Positions 26,939 to 34,875 of a DNA stretch of 64,000 nt are shown here, in pieces. Position 1 is the first letter of the stretch. Every line of letters starts with the position of its first letter. A program made the position numbers and the translations under genes. The notes under the pieces are model-generated. The model made no database searches and was not told the origin of the DNA. It worked only from the letters and a program-made list of their open reading frames with translations. The stretch comes from Acidobacteriota bacterium (lineage in GTDB: Bacteria > Acidobacteriota > Terriglobia > Bryobacterales > Bryobacteraceae): the NCBI GenBank assembly GCA_017307505.1, contig JAFKEE010000025.1:1-64000 (forward strand), given 5' to 3'.

Positions 26939-27373
26939 CTACTTCCGCCGGCGCGAGTAGTTGGCCGTGATCGTCGAGTAGACCCCGCCGCGCGGGGTGA
27001 ACTCGCCGGAAACCACCATTTCCCGGGGCGAACACGCCTTGACGCAATCCGCCAGAATGCGGTTCACGGCATTCTCCTGGAAGATGCCGATGTTGCGATA
27101 GGCCAGCCAGTACATCTTCAGCGACTTGAGCTCCAGGCAGAGTTTGTCCGGGATATAGCGGATCGTGATGGTGCCCTGGTCCGGCAGGCCGGTGCGCGGG
27201 CAGACGCTGGTGAACTCCGGCGTCGTCACCTCGATCCAATAGTCGTTCGAAGAGTACTGATTGGGCCAGCATTCAATCGCCGGCAGTTCCGCAGCCAGCC
27301 CGCTGGCGGCATGTTCGTCCGTGTACACACGTTCCACTTCCGCCTTGGCGGCCTTCTTCTTTTTGTCTGCCAC
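26939..27373 (-). CDS. queF: NADPH-dependent 7-cyano-7-deazaguanine reductase (preQ0 reductase)
   Basis: 144 residues, the short unimodular QueF form. 'EFTSVCPRTGLPDQGTITI' contains the catalytic Cys58 and Asp65. 'ELKSLKMYWLAYRN' (from residue 81) is the QueF family motif that binds NADPH. 'HIFQ'-type sequence is replaced by 'NIGIFQENAVNRI', still matching the family. The enzyme reduces preQ0 to preQ1 for queuosine in tRNA. The N-terminus is Lys-rich. It starts 2 bases after the TIGR00300-family gene; no other queuosine gene is in the window. Confidence 0.95.
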   Translation of the reverse strand: MADKKKKAAKAEVERVYTDEHAASGLAAELPAIECWPNQYSSNDYWIEVTTPEFTSVCPRTGLPDQGTITIRYIPDKLCLELKSLKMYWLAYRNIGIFQENAVNRILADCVKACSPREMVVSGEFTPRGGVYSTITANYSRRRK

Positions 27374-27375
27374 TT

Positions 27376-28614
27376 TTATTTCCCTTCCCCCAGATTTTTG
27401 TCGAGCAGTTCCAGGAACATCCCCACATCCGTCACCACGCCCAGGGCCTGTCCCGTACCGCGGTCACTCAGTTTCGTCGCGACGGCAGGATTGATGTCGA
27501 CGCAGACGGTCTTCACCCAACTGGGCAGCATATTTCCGACAGCGATGGAATGCAACATCGAACCCAGGCACAACACCAGGCCGGCGCCGCGCAGGTGGCC
27601 CGCATAGGCGTCCTGAGCGGCGTTCATGTCGGTAATCGTGTCCGGCAGCGGCCCATCGTCGCGCAGGCTGCCCGCCAGCACAAACGGCACATTCCCGGTC
27701 ACGCACTCGTACAGGATGCCCTTCGTCAACTTGCCGCTCTGCACCGCTCCGGCAATCGAACCGGCGTGGTAGATGGCATTGATGGCGCGCATGTGATTGC
27801 GGTGGCCATGTTCTTCCTGGCGGCCGTCGCTCAGACGGACACCCAGCGAAGTGCCGATCATCGCCGCCTCGGCGTCGTGGACGCCCAGGGCGTTGCCGGC
27901 CAGCACAGCGCTCACATAGCCTTTGCGGATCAGCCCGGCGATCGACTTGGCGCCGCCGGTATGCACCACCACCGGTCCGGCCACGAACACGATCTTCTGC
28001 CCGGCTTCCTTGGCGTGCCGCATCATGGCCGCGGTCTGCCGGACCGCGGTATCCACCTGTCGCTCGCTGGAGATGCCGTTGGACATAAAGGCAAACGCCA
28101 GGCGGTCTCGCTCCTTCGACTCGGGAATTACGCGAATGCCGCGCATGCCCACCACCACTTCGTCGCCGGCCTTGATATCGCGCAGGCGCCGCGCCCACGG
28201 CTTGCCCTCCGACCAGACGATCAGCGCGTCCATGCGCTGGTTCTCCACCGCCAGCCACTGGCCGTCGCGGCGCACCAGCGTGCGGTGGTTGGTGGTGGAG
28301 TAGAAATCCTCCGGAGCACAGCGGTCCCGCTCAACGGTCTCAAAGACCGCATCACTGCCGTCGGCCGGAGTGCAACCCAGGCCAATCAACTGGCCCAGCA
28401 TCTTCTCCAGGTCTTCCGGGTTCGGCGCTTCCACCCGCAGGCGCAGCCGGGACGGATCGGAGTTGGTCCGGCCAATGTGGAAGTGTTCCACTTCAAACCG
28501 GCCGTGGTATTCGACGACGGTGTCGAAGATCTGCTCCATGATGTGGGAGTCGATCAGGTGGCCTTCGGCCTCCACAACCTCCTGGAGCGAAGGCTTCACG
28601 TGTTTCTTGGTCAT
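27376..28614 (-). CDS. TIGR00300 family protein (archaeal-type ornithine cyclodeaminase / LOR-SDH region)
   Basis: 412 residues. The N-terminal part ('EAEGHLIDSHIMEQIFDTVV', 'FEVEHFHIGRTNSDPSRLRL') and the long Rossmann-like C-terminal half ('KIVFVAGPVVVHTGGAKSIA', 'VSAVLAGNALGVHDAEAAMI', 'VKTVCVDINPAVATKLSDRG') match my memory of the TIGR00300/LOR-SDH conserved region. Members include the C-terminal half of cyanobacterial ArgZ/AgrE and an archaeal ornithine cyclodeaminase that turns ornithine into proline. There is no arginine-dihydrolase domain here, so ornithine is the likely substrate. No arginine or proline gene is adjacent. The start codon is an ATG. Confidence 0.78.
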   Translation of the reverse strand: MTKKHVKPSLQEVVEAEGHLIDSHIMEQIFDTVVEYHGRFEVEHFHIGRTNSDPSRLRLRVEAPNPEDLEKMLGQLIGLGCTPADGSDAVFETVERDRCAPEDFYSTTNHRTLVRRDGQWLAVENQRMDALIVWSEGKPWARRLRDIKAGDEVVVGMRGIRVIPESKERDRLAFAFMSNGISSERQVDTAVRQTAAMMRHAKEAGQKIVFVAGPVVVHTGGAKSIAGLIRKGYVSAVLAGNALGVHDAEAAMIGTSLGVRLSDGRQEEHGHRNHMRAINAIYHAGSIAGAVQSGKLTKGILYECVTGNVPFVLAGSLRDDGPLPDTITDMNAAQDAYAGHLRGAGLVLCLGSMLHSIAVGNMLPSWVKTVCVDINPAVATKLSDRGTGQALGVVTDVGMFLELLDKNLGEGK

Positions 28615-28679
28615 TGTCTGTGGATCAATTCGGGGAGTTCTCCCAGGATACCAATACCCGCCGGAAGGGGCCGTCCGGC

Positions 28680-30383
28680 TCAGGTCGCCAGGAACGCGCG
28701 AACCCTTTCGCGTTCGCCATCCAACTGCTCCGGAGTGGCGCCAAGTTGTTGCAGAATATACTCCGTCATCGCCAGCGCCACCTCGCCCTCGCCGGAGAAG
28801 ACGTGGGTCGCACCGGCAGACCGGATGTTCGCCGTCTCGCCGTGAAACGCCGATCGCGCCAGCACCTGGAGCCCTGGGTTGATCTCCCTGGCGACGCGGA
28901 TCATCTCAGTGGATTCCGCCGTCGCCGGAGCCGTCAGGATCAGGCTGAAAGCGCGCTCCAGCCCGGCGCTTTCCAGAATCTCGCGCTGGCTGGCGTCGCC
29001 GTAAATGGCGTGGACGCCCTCCTGCCGCAACCGCCGGGCCGTATCGACATTCAGCTCGATCACGGTGGGTTCGATTCCACGCTGGGCCAGCAGGCGCGTC
29101 ACGGTCTGGCCAATCGGGCCGTAGCCAACAACCACGGCGCGGTGCGCCGGACCCGCAGGACTCGTCAAGCCGTCATCGGTGGGCAGGTTCTCGCGATTCA
29201 GGCGTCGCCACAGCCCAGGATGGCTCCGAAGGTAGCTCTCCGTCGGCCCGACCAGGCGGTACAACACCGGATTCAAGGCAATGGAGGCGATGGAGGCCGC
29301 CACCAGGATGTTGGCGGCGTCTTCGGAGAGGATTTTGAGGCTTTTGCCGACCGCTGCCAGGATGAAGGAAAACTCGCCGATCTGCGCCAGGGCGACCGCG
29401 ACGCCCAGGGCCACCTTCGAGCCATGGTGCATGAGAATGACAATGGCGAACGCCGCCAGCGGCTTCCCCACCAGCACGATGCCCAGGGCTGCGGCGGCGA
29501 CACCGGGCGAGTGCAGCAACTGCCGGGGATCAAACAACATCCCTACGGAGACGAAGAACAGCACGGCAAAGGCGTCGCGCATCGGCAGCGCCTCGGAGGC
29601 GGCGCGCTGGCTGAACTCCGATTGGCCCACGACCATGCCGGCCAGAAACGCGCCCAGGGCCATGGAGGCGCCAAACCAGTAAGCCGAGGCCACCGCAATG
29701 CCCAGGGCGATCGCCAGCACCGCCAGGGTAAACAGTTCTCGGGAGTGCGTCGCCGCGATGCCCGTCAGGAGCCGGGGAATCAGGCGCCCGCCCACGACAA
29801 AAGTAAAAGCGGCCAGAACCGCAATCTTCAGCACCGCCATGCCGAGGGCGAGCGGCAGGCCGGAAGAATTCTGCGCGCCCGGGCCGAACATGGCCGGCAG
29901 CAGCACCAGCACCAGGACCGTGAACAGGTCTTCCACCACCAGCCAGCCAATGGCGATGCGGCCGGTACGGCTATGCAGGTCTCCGTTGTCGGAGAGAACG
30001 CGGGTGAGGACAACCGTGCTGGCCACCGAAAGCGCGAGTCCGAAGACGATGCCGGACGGCCAGCTCCAGCCGAACGCGTGCGCAGTGATGGTCCCCAGCG
30101 CCGTGGCGGCGAGGCTCTGCGTGAGGGCTCCTGTAAGGGCGACAGACCGCACCGCCAGCAGATCCTTCAGATGAAAATGCAAGCCAACGCCGAACATCAG
30201 CAGAATGACGCCGATCTCAGCCAGTTGATCCGCCAGGTGACGGTCCGCCACAAAGCCTGGCGTATGCGGACCAACCAGGAGGCCGGCCAACAGGTACCCC
30301 ACAATCGGCGACAGCCCGATCTTATGTGTGAGATACCCCAGCAGCAGGGCGGCGGAGAGTCCTCCGGTGATGGTGAGAATCAA
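28680..30383 (-). CDS. Kef-type cation/proton antiporter with RCK domain
   Basis: 567 residues. The first ~380 form the CPA2 transport domain of about 12 helices ('GLSPIVGYLLAGLLVGPHTP', 'GVILLMFGVGLHFHLKDLL', 'ALSVASTVVLTRVLSDNG'). A TrkA-N/RCK nucleotide-binding domain follows: 'RAVVVGYGPIGQTVTRLLAQ' has the GxGxxG loop, then 'VIELNVDTARRLRQEGVHAI', 'YGDASQREILESAGLERA' and 'LILTAPA'. The order matches YbaL/KefB-type antiporters, which exchange K+ or Na+ for protons. No KefF/KefG ancillary gene is present. It lies 65 bases upstream of the TIGR00300 gene and diverges from the chemoreceptor at 30587. Confidence 0.92.
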   Translation of the reverse strand: MILTITGGLSAALLLGYLTHKIGLSPIVGYLLAGLLVGPHTPGFVADRHLADQLAEIGVILLMFGVGLHFHLKDLLAVRSVALTGALTQSLAATALGTITAHAFGWSWPSGIVFGLALSVASTVVLTRVLSDNGDLHSRTGRIAIGWLVVEDLFTVLVLVLLPAMFGPGAQNSSGLPLALGMAVLKIAVLAAFTFVVGGRLIPRLLTGIAATHSRELFTLAVLAIALGIAVASAYWFGASMALGAFLAGMVVGQSEFSQRAASEALPMRDAFAVLFFVSVGMLFDPRQLLHSPGVAAAALGIVLVGKPLAAFAIVILMHHGSKVALGVAVALAQIGEFSFILAAVGKSLKILSEDAANILVAASIASIALNPVLYRLVGPTESYLRSHPGLWRRLNRENLPTDDGLTSPAGPAHRAVVVGYGPIGQTVTRLLAQRGIEPTVIELNVDTARRLRQEGVHAIYGDASQREILESAGLERAFSLILTAPATAESTEMIRVAREINPGLQVLARSAFHGETANIRSAGATHVFSGEGEVALAMTEYILQQLGATPEQLDGERERVRAFLAT

Positions 30384-30586
30384 CTCAATATCGTGAATTC
30401 TGGGCCTCCAGTCATTGATTTCAGGAATGGTGGCCGGAAGGGCCGATCCCCGAGGACACTACGCCCGGTCAGGTGCAGTGGAGGGACATACCCCAGTTTA
30501 ACAGGCCAGGCGCCCGCAACTCTTCGCGCATTAAAGATATGCATTTGCCTCGGCTGGCCGAAGAGACAACTCAGAGAGCCTAAATC

Positions 30587-32029
30587 ATGACAGCCCGTTG
30601 GAGCATTCAAGCGCGAATCTGGTCGGCATTCCTGGCGGCATTGATCCTGGGGTTGCCGGTCGGCCTCATCGCCGCACGGCAACTGGTGGATTCCTCCCGG
30701 CGCCTCTCGCTGCTATCGGACCGGGTCCTGCCGCAGGCTGGAATCGCGGCCGCCCTGGAACGAAATCTCCTGAATGCCAGGATCCACCTCATCTACCACA
30801 TGACCGTCCAGAAACCGGGCGCCCTGGAGAAGGGTTGGGGCCGGCTGGCCATGGCAGAGAAAGAGCTTCGCCAGTTGGGCAGTGTTGTGCACGCCGATCC
30901 CGCCGCCGTGCAGCGGGCAAACCTCCTGGATGAAGACTACCGGCAATACATCGGCTTCCTGCGCCCCATGCTGGAAAAGGTGGAAGCCCATCAGAACAAA
31001 GATGCCGCCTTCGCCCGCGATCTGGAGCAGTGGTCTGTTCTGGGGGCACGCATGGTGGAACATGCGGGTCAGTTCAGCTCCGCCAATATCGACGATGCAA
31101 CCAACTGGACGTACGATGTGGATTCCCTCGTGGACCGCGTCCTCACGCGCACGGCCCTGGGCGCAGGACTGTCGATCGCGGCAGGGCTCGTGATCTGTTT
31201 CTTCGCCCTCCGCCATCTGAATCGTGCTCTCAAGCAGGTGGTAGGGAATCTGACAGGCGGCGCGGCCGAGGTGACACAGGCCTCCGCCCAACTGGCCACG
31301 GCCGCCCAGTCTCTTTCCGAGGGAGCGGTCAGCACAGCAGCTTCCCTGCAGGAAACTTCCTCGTCGTGCCGCTCCATCGGCTCGATGATCGAACAGAACA
31401 CGGGCAACGCCCAATCGGCTTTCGACATCGTGGAGCAGACTGACCGGACGTGCACGCTCGCCGAAGCCTCCATCGGGCGCATGATGCAGGTGATGGCGGA
31501 GTTGCGGGCCGCTAGCGAGAAAAGCTCAAAGATCATCAAGGTGATCGACGAGATCGCGTTCCAGACCAACATCCTCTCGCTCAATGCGGCCGTGGAAGCG
31601 GCACGTGCCGGCGAATCCGGCCTCGGCTTCGCCGTGGTGGCCAATGAGGTCCGCAGTCTCGCCCAGCGGTGTGCCGGCGCGGCGCGTGAGATCTCGGGCC
31701 TCATCGGGGATTCTGTCCATCAGTCGAATGCGAGCCAGAAGGAAGCCGCCGACGTGTCCACCGCCATGGGGTCCCTGGTCACCTCCATCGCCCGCATCAA
31801 ACCCCTGGTCGATCAGGTCAGCCACGGCGGGCAGGAACAGACCCGGGCCATCCAGCGCGCCACCACCTCTCTGGGCGAAATCGAGCGCATCAGCCACACG
31901 ACGGGCTCAGCCGCCGAAGAGAGCGCGGCGGCTGCGCAGGAATTAGCAGCCCAGGCCAGAACACTGCACGAAATAGCAGTCGAGCTTCACATTCTGGTGG
32001 AGGGCCGCAATCAAAACTGGCAAGATTGA
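30587..32029 (+). CDS. Methyl-accepting chemotaxis protein
   Basis: 480 residues. Helix 1 lies at ~12-32, followed by a periplasmic four-helix-bundle-like sensor of about 150 residues ('RNLLNARIHLIYHMTVQKPG'), and helix 2 at ~185-207. No clear HAMP domain follows. The signalling tip is canonical ('DEIAFQTNILSLNAAVEAAR', then 'AGESGLGFAVVANEVRSLAQ'). The receptor would feed a CheA/CheW array. No che gene is in this window. A weak gagag lies before the ATG. The downstream orphan gene starts 70 bases later on the same strand. Confidence 0.93.
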   Translation: MTARWSIQARIWSAFLAALILGLPVGLIAARQLVDSSRRLSLLSDRVLPQAGIAAALERNLLNARIHLIYHMTVQKPGALEKGWGRLAMAEKELRQLGSVVHADPAAVQRANLLDEDYRQYIGFLRPMLEKVEAHQNKDAAFARDLEQWSVLGARMVEHAGQFSSANIDDATNWTYDVDSLVDRVLTRTALGAGLSIAAGLVICFFALRHLNRALKQVVGNLTGGAAEVTQASAQLATAAQSLSEGAVSTAASLQETSSSCRSIGSMIEQNTGNAQSAFDIVEQTDRTCTLAEASIGRMMQVMAELRAASEKSSKIIKVIDEIAFQTNILSLNAAVEAARAGESGLGFAVVANEVRSLAQRCAGAAREISGLIGDSVHQSNASQKEAADVSTAMGSLVTSIARIKPLVDQVSHGGQEQTRAIQRATTSLGEIERISHTTGSAAEESAAAAQELAAQARTLHEIAVELHILVEGRNQNWQD

Positions 32030-32099
32030 GTTCTTCTGAAACGGGATCACTCCAGACCGCACTATTGCGTATTGGTTGTAGTAGACGAGGAGTGGACCG

Positions 32100-33449
32100 A
32101 TGAAAGACGTATCCAAAGTAAAAGACGTCAGCAACCCCGCCGCGGAAAGCGATTGTTGCCCTACGTTGTCCAAAGATCCTTGCTGTGATGTTCTGGACTT
32201 CCGCTACAGACTGCCACACCGCGTGACAGTCAACGAAGCGGGCGGCCGGCCGGCTACGGTCACCGTGGAGGTTACTCTCCATGTCCGCCTCACACGTTGC
32301 CCCGGACCTCTTTTCCTGGGGGATCCTGTTCACACCATGACGCTGCTGCCCGGCGAGCAGGTGAAACTATTCACCTCCGACCGGCGGTCGCGTTTCACCT
32401 TCGACAGCAGCACCAAAGTGAGTTACCGGAATGAGCAACTATCGGAAGACCGGTACTTCATGGCGGCGATGCAGAACTCCATGTCCGACCTGTCGGTGAC
32501 CGATTCGAGCCATGCCTCAAATTCGGAGAGCGGCAAGTGGGACTTTCACGGAGACGCCAGCGGCTCCATCGGCTTCTTCTCCGCCAGCGCGGATACGAAT
32601 GCCAACGGGTCGCACAGCGGGTCGTCCACATCGGATTTCCTGCGGCAACTCTCCACGCACGCCACAGCCTCGGCCAACCAGTCCGTGCAGGCCACGCATG
32701 CGTCGGCCTCGCTGTCGATCGGAGAAGTCAACACGCGCACGCACACAGAGGGGGAGTCGGAGGACCACTTCGAATCGTCGTCGCGCACGTTTTCCAATCC
32801 GAACCACTGCCACGCGATCACGTTCTTCTTCTACCGCCTCAACCGCAAACAGATCGTCAAGCTGACGCTGGAGCGGGTGGAACGGCGGGTGGACGATCCG
32901 GCCGCACCGACGCGCGCCTCGCTGAATCCGCCCGTATCTCGCGGGCAGGTCTCCGTGGTGCCCACCAGCGTGCTGGCGACCCAGTCCGATCGTCTGACCG
33001 TGGAGGCCATCGGCCGGCAGAGCGTCGCCGCCCAGGATGCCAGCGCATCCGGCAACACGCTGAGCGCCAACCGCGTCTCCCTGGCTTTGAACTCTGCCAT
33101 TCTCAACAGCCCTCAGCCGCTTTCGGCGGCGGTCCGCAAGGCAGCGCTGGATCAGGTGGATAAGGATCTGGCCGCCAACGGCCTCATCACCGCCCCTGGC
33201 GGCGTGGTTTCGCCGGAAGCGCAGAAGCTGTTTGAGGTTACGGTTGAATCCTGCCTGCCGACCCCGGGGCTCATCGTCAAAGGTTGCATAGACGACTGCG
33301 ACGTGTGCGAACCCGAAGTGCAGCGCAAGATTCAGTTGGATCTGGAAGAGCAGGAGCTTCGTAACAAGCTGCTGGCCCGCCAGATCGAACTGCTGGAGAA
33401 ATCGCAGGAGTACCGCTGCTGCCCCGCCCCGGCGCCGGCGACACCTTAG
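32100..33449 (+). CDS. Orphan Cys-flanked, Ser/Thr/His-rich protein
   Basis: 449 residues, ribosome binding site GAGGAG 7 bases before the ATG. No family recognised and no signal peptide. Layout: an N-terminal Cys cluster ('DCCPTLSKDPCCDVLDF', residues ~18-34); a beta-like region ('PATVTVEVTLHVRLTRCPG', 'TMTLLPGEQVKLFTSDRR'); a long Ser/Thr/His/Ala-rich stretch (about 145-245); 'NPNHCHAITFFFYRLNRKQI'; and a C-terminal Cys knot-like piece ('GCIDDCDVCEPEVQ') leading to a coiled coil and 'RCCPAP'. The arrangement suggests an assembled or metal-binding structure. It follows a chemoreceptor and is closed by its own terminator. Confidence 0.65.
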   Translation: MKDVSKVKDVSNPAAESDCCPTLSKDPCCDVLDFRYRLPHRVTVNEAGGRPATVTVEVTLHVRLTRCPGPLFLGDPVHTMTLLPGEQVKLFTSDRRSRFTFDSSTKVSYRNEQLSEDRYFMAAMQNSMSDLSVTDSSHASNSESGKWDFHGDASGSIGFFSASADTNANGSHSGSSTSDFLRQLSTHATASANQSVQATHASASLSIGEVNTRTHTEGESEDHFESSSRTFSNPNHCHAITFFFYRLNRKQIVKLTLERVERRVDDPAAPTRASLNPPVSRGQVSVVPTSVLATQSDRLTVEAIGRQSVAAQDASASGNTLSANRVSLALNSAILNSPQPLSAAVRKAALDQVDKDLAANGLITAPGGVVSPEAQKLFEVTVESCLPTPGLIVKGCIDDCDVCEPEVQRKIQLDLEEQELRNKLLARQIELLEKSQEYRCCPAPAPATP

Positions 33450-33476
33450 CGCTTTCACCCCCGCAACCAACGGCAA

Positions 33477-33518
33477 ACCGGGCTCGGACACCAACCAGTG
33501 TCCGGGCCCGGTCTTTTC
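33477..33518 (+). terminator. Rho-independent terminator after the orphan 449-residue gene
   Basis: A 15-bp stem with one G-U pair (33477-33491 with 33498-33512) and a 6-base loop is followed by ctttt. It lies 28 bases after the stop. The facing gene (TldE) ends at 33531, so it may work in both directions. Confidence 0.85.
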
Positions 33519-33530
33519 CTTTGAGGTGAT

Positions 33531-34856
33531 CTAGACCGCGTCGCTGATGCTGGTGAACGGGAACTCTTTCACCACCAGCGGGGGCGCGATCATCCCCTGC
33601 CCCTCGCCACCGCGCACCCGCACCGGCTTGCCCATCGCAATGGTGTTCTGCAGCAGCCGCACAGGGCTCTCGTTGAACCGGAAGTTCACCACCGGCGACG
33701 TCACCTTCCCGTTCTCGATCAGGAACAGCCCGTCCCGCGTCAGGCCCGTATACTGCACCGTCTTCGGATTCAGGTTGCGGATGTACCAGAACCGGGTCAC
33801 CAACAGCCCCCGCTCCACCGACGCGATCAGTTCCGCCAGCGTCTTCTCTCCGCCGTCCAGCACCATCTGGAACGGGAACGGCGTGGGCGCCTTGCCCGCC
33901 TTCGCCGCCCAGTAGCGGTCGTAGAACAGATTCTTCACCACGCCTTTTTCAATCCACGACATGGGCCCGGCCGGCAGGCCGCCGCCGCTCCAGGGCAAGC
34001 CGGAGTACAGGCTGTTGAACGGATCGGAATGCAGGGTGATGAACTCGGGGAACAGTTTCTCGCCCACCAGCGTGCCGCCGCCGGGCTTGCTCAGGAAGCT
34101 GCGCCCCTCTTCGGCCGATCGAGCCTGGAAATTGAAGCCCAACAGCTGAACCAGATCGCCCACCGCTGTCGGTTCCAGCACCACGGTGTACTTGCCCGGC
34201 TCCAGGCGTTTGGGGTTCTTCCAGCGCACGCATTTTTCAATCGCCGACTTTCCGATGGCCGCGCCGTCGATCTGGTCGATGCGCACGGCCGGCTGCGAAG
34301 CCCAGCCGGAACTCGACCCGTCCGAAGTCCGGATTGTTGTCGACAGCCGCGCATCCGTCTGCCGTCCGAAACCGAAGTTTCCCTGTTTCGTGGCCGTGGC
34401 TACCGCGCTCGCTTCTCGTTCGAAGAAGCCGGCCGCCACCAGCCCCTGGGCCTTGGCGCCTTCGATGATGGCGCGCACATGCGGGATCATCACATCGTTC
34501 CGGGCCTTGGCCGTCGATTCCGCGAAATTCTCGTACGCCGCGTACTTCTGCGGACCCAGCGGCGGCACCCGCTCCGGATTCGGCGGCGAAATCAGCGCCA
34601 GCGCCTCGGTCCGTTTGACTGCCTCACGAATCGAGTTGTCGTCGAACTCATCGATCGACGTGTTCCCGGTCTGGCCGTCCTTCGCCGACGAAATCGTCAT
34701 CGACTGCTCGATCGTGTAGCCCGACGTCGTAATGCCGTTCAACGCGAACCGGATCGACGCGCTCTCCGAACTGTTGATGTTGATATTGCATTCCGGAAAC
34801 GTGGAGAACGACAGAGCCTTGTCGATGAGCTTTTTCGCCTGTTCTTTGGTCAGCAT
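33531..34856 (-). CDS. TldE/PmbA family metallopeptidase partner
   Basis: 441 residues, no signal peptide. The TldD/PmbA fold is indicated by 'EQSMTISSAKDGQTGNTSID', 'VRAIIEGAKAQGLVAAGFFE', 'ARLSTTIRTSDGSSSGWASQ', 'PGKYTVVLEPTAVGDLVQLL' and 'YTGLTRDGLFLIENGKVTSP'. It lacks the HExxxH motif, as expected of the TldE/PmbA half, which forms a heterodimer with TldD and helps degrade or mature unfolded peptides (microcin B17, CcdA in E. coli). The stop lies 13 bases beyond the facing terminator. It starts 19 bases after the TldD gene. A TldE without export signal next to a TldD that has one is odd. Confidence 0.92.
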   Translation of the reverse strand: MLTKEQAKKLIDKALSFSTFPECNININSSESASIRFALNGITTSGYTIEQSMTISSAKDGQTGNTSIDEFDDNSIREAVKRTEALALISPPNPERVPPLGPQKYAAYENFAESTAKARNDVMIPHVRAIIEGAKAQGLVAAGFFEREASAVATATKQGNFGFGRQTDARLSTTIRTSDGSSSGWASQPAVRIDQIDGAAIGKSAIEKCVRWKNPKRLEPGKYTVVLEPTAVGDLVQLLGFNFQARSAEEGRSFLSKPGGGTLVGEKLFPEFITLHSDPFNSLYSGLPWSGGGLPAGPMSWIEKGVVKNLFYDRYWAAKAGKAPTPFPFQMVLDGGEKTLAELIASVERGLLVTRFWYIRNLNPKTVQYTGLTRDGLFLIENGKVTSPVVNFRFNESPVRLLQNTIAMGKPVRVRGGEGQGMIAPPLVVKEFPFTSISDAV

Positions 34857-34875
34857 GGTGCGTGTCTCCCCGCCT

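Noticed and set aside
28614-30590. Long plus-strand frame opposite the Kef antiporter
   Set aside because: Gln/Arg/His-rich antisense to 12 membrane helices; no ribosome binding site.
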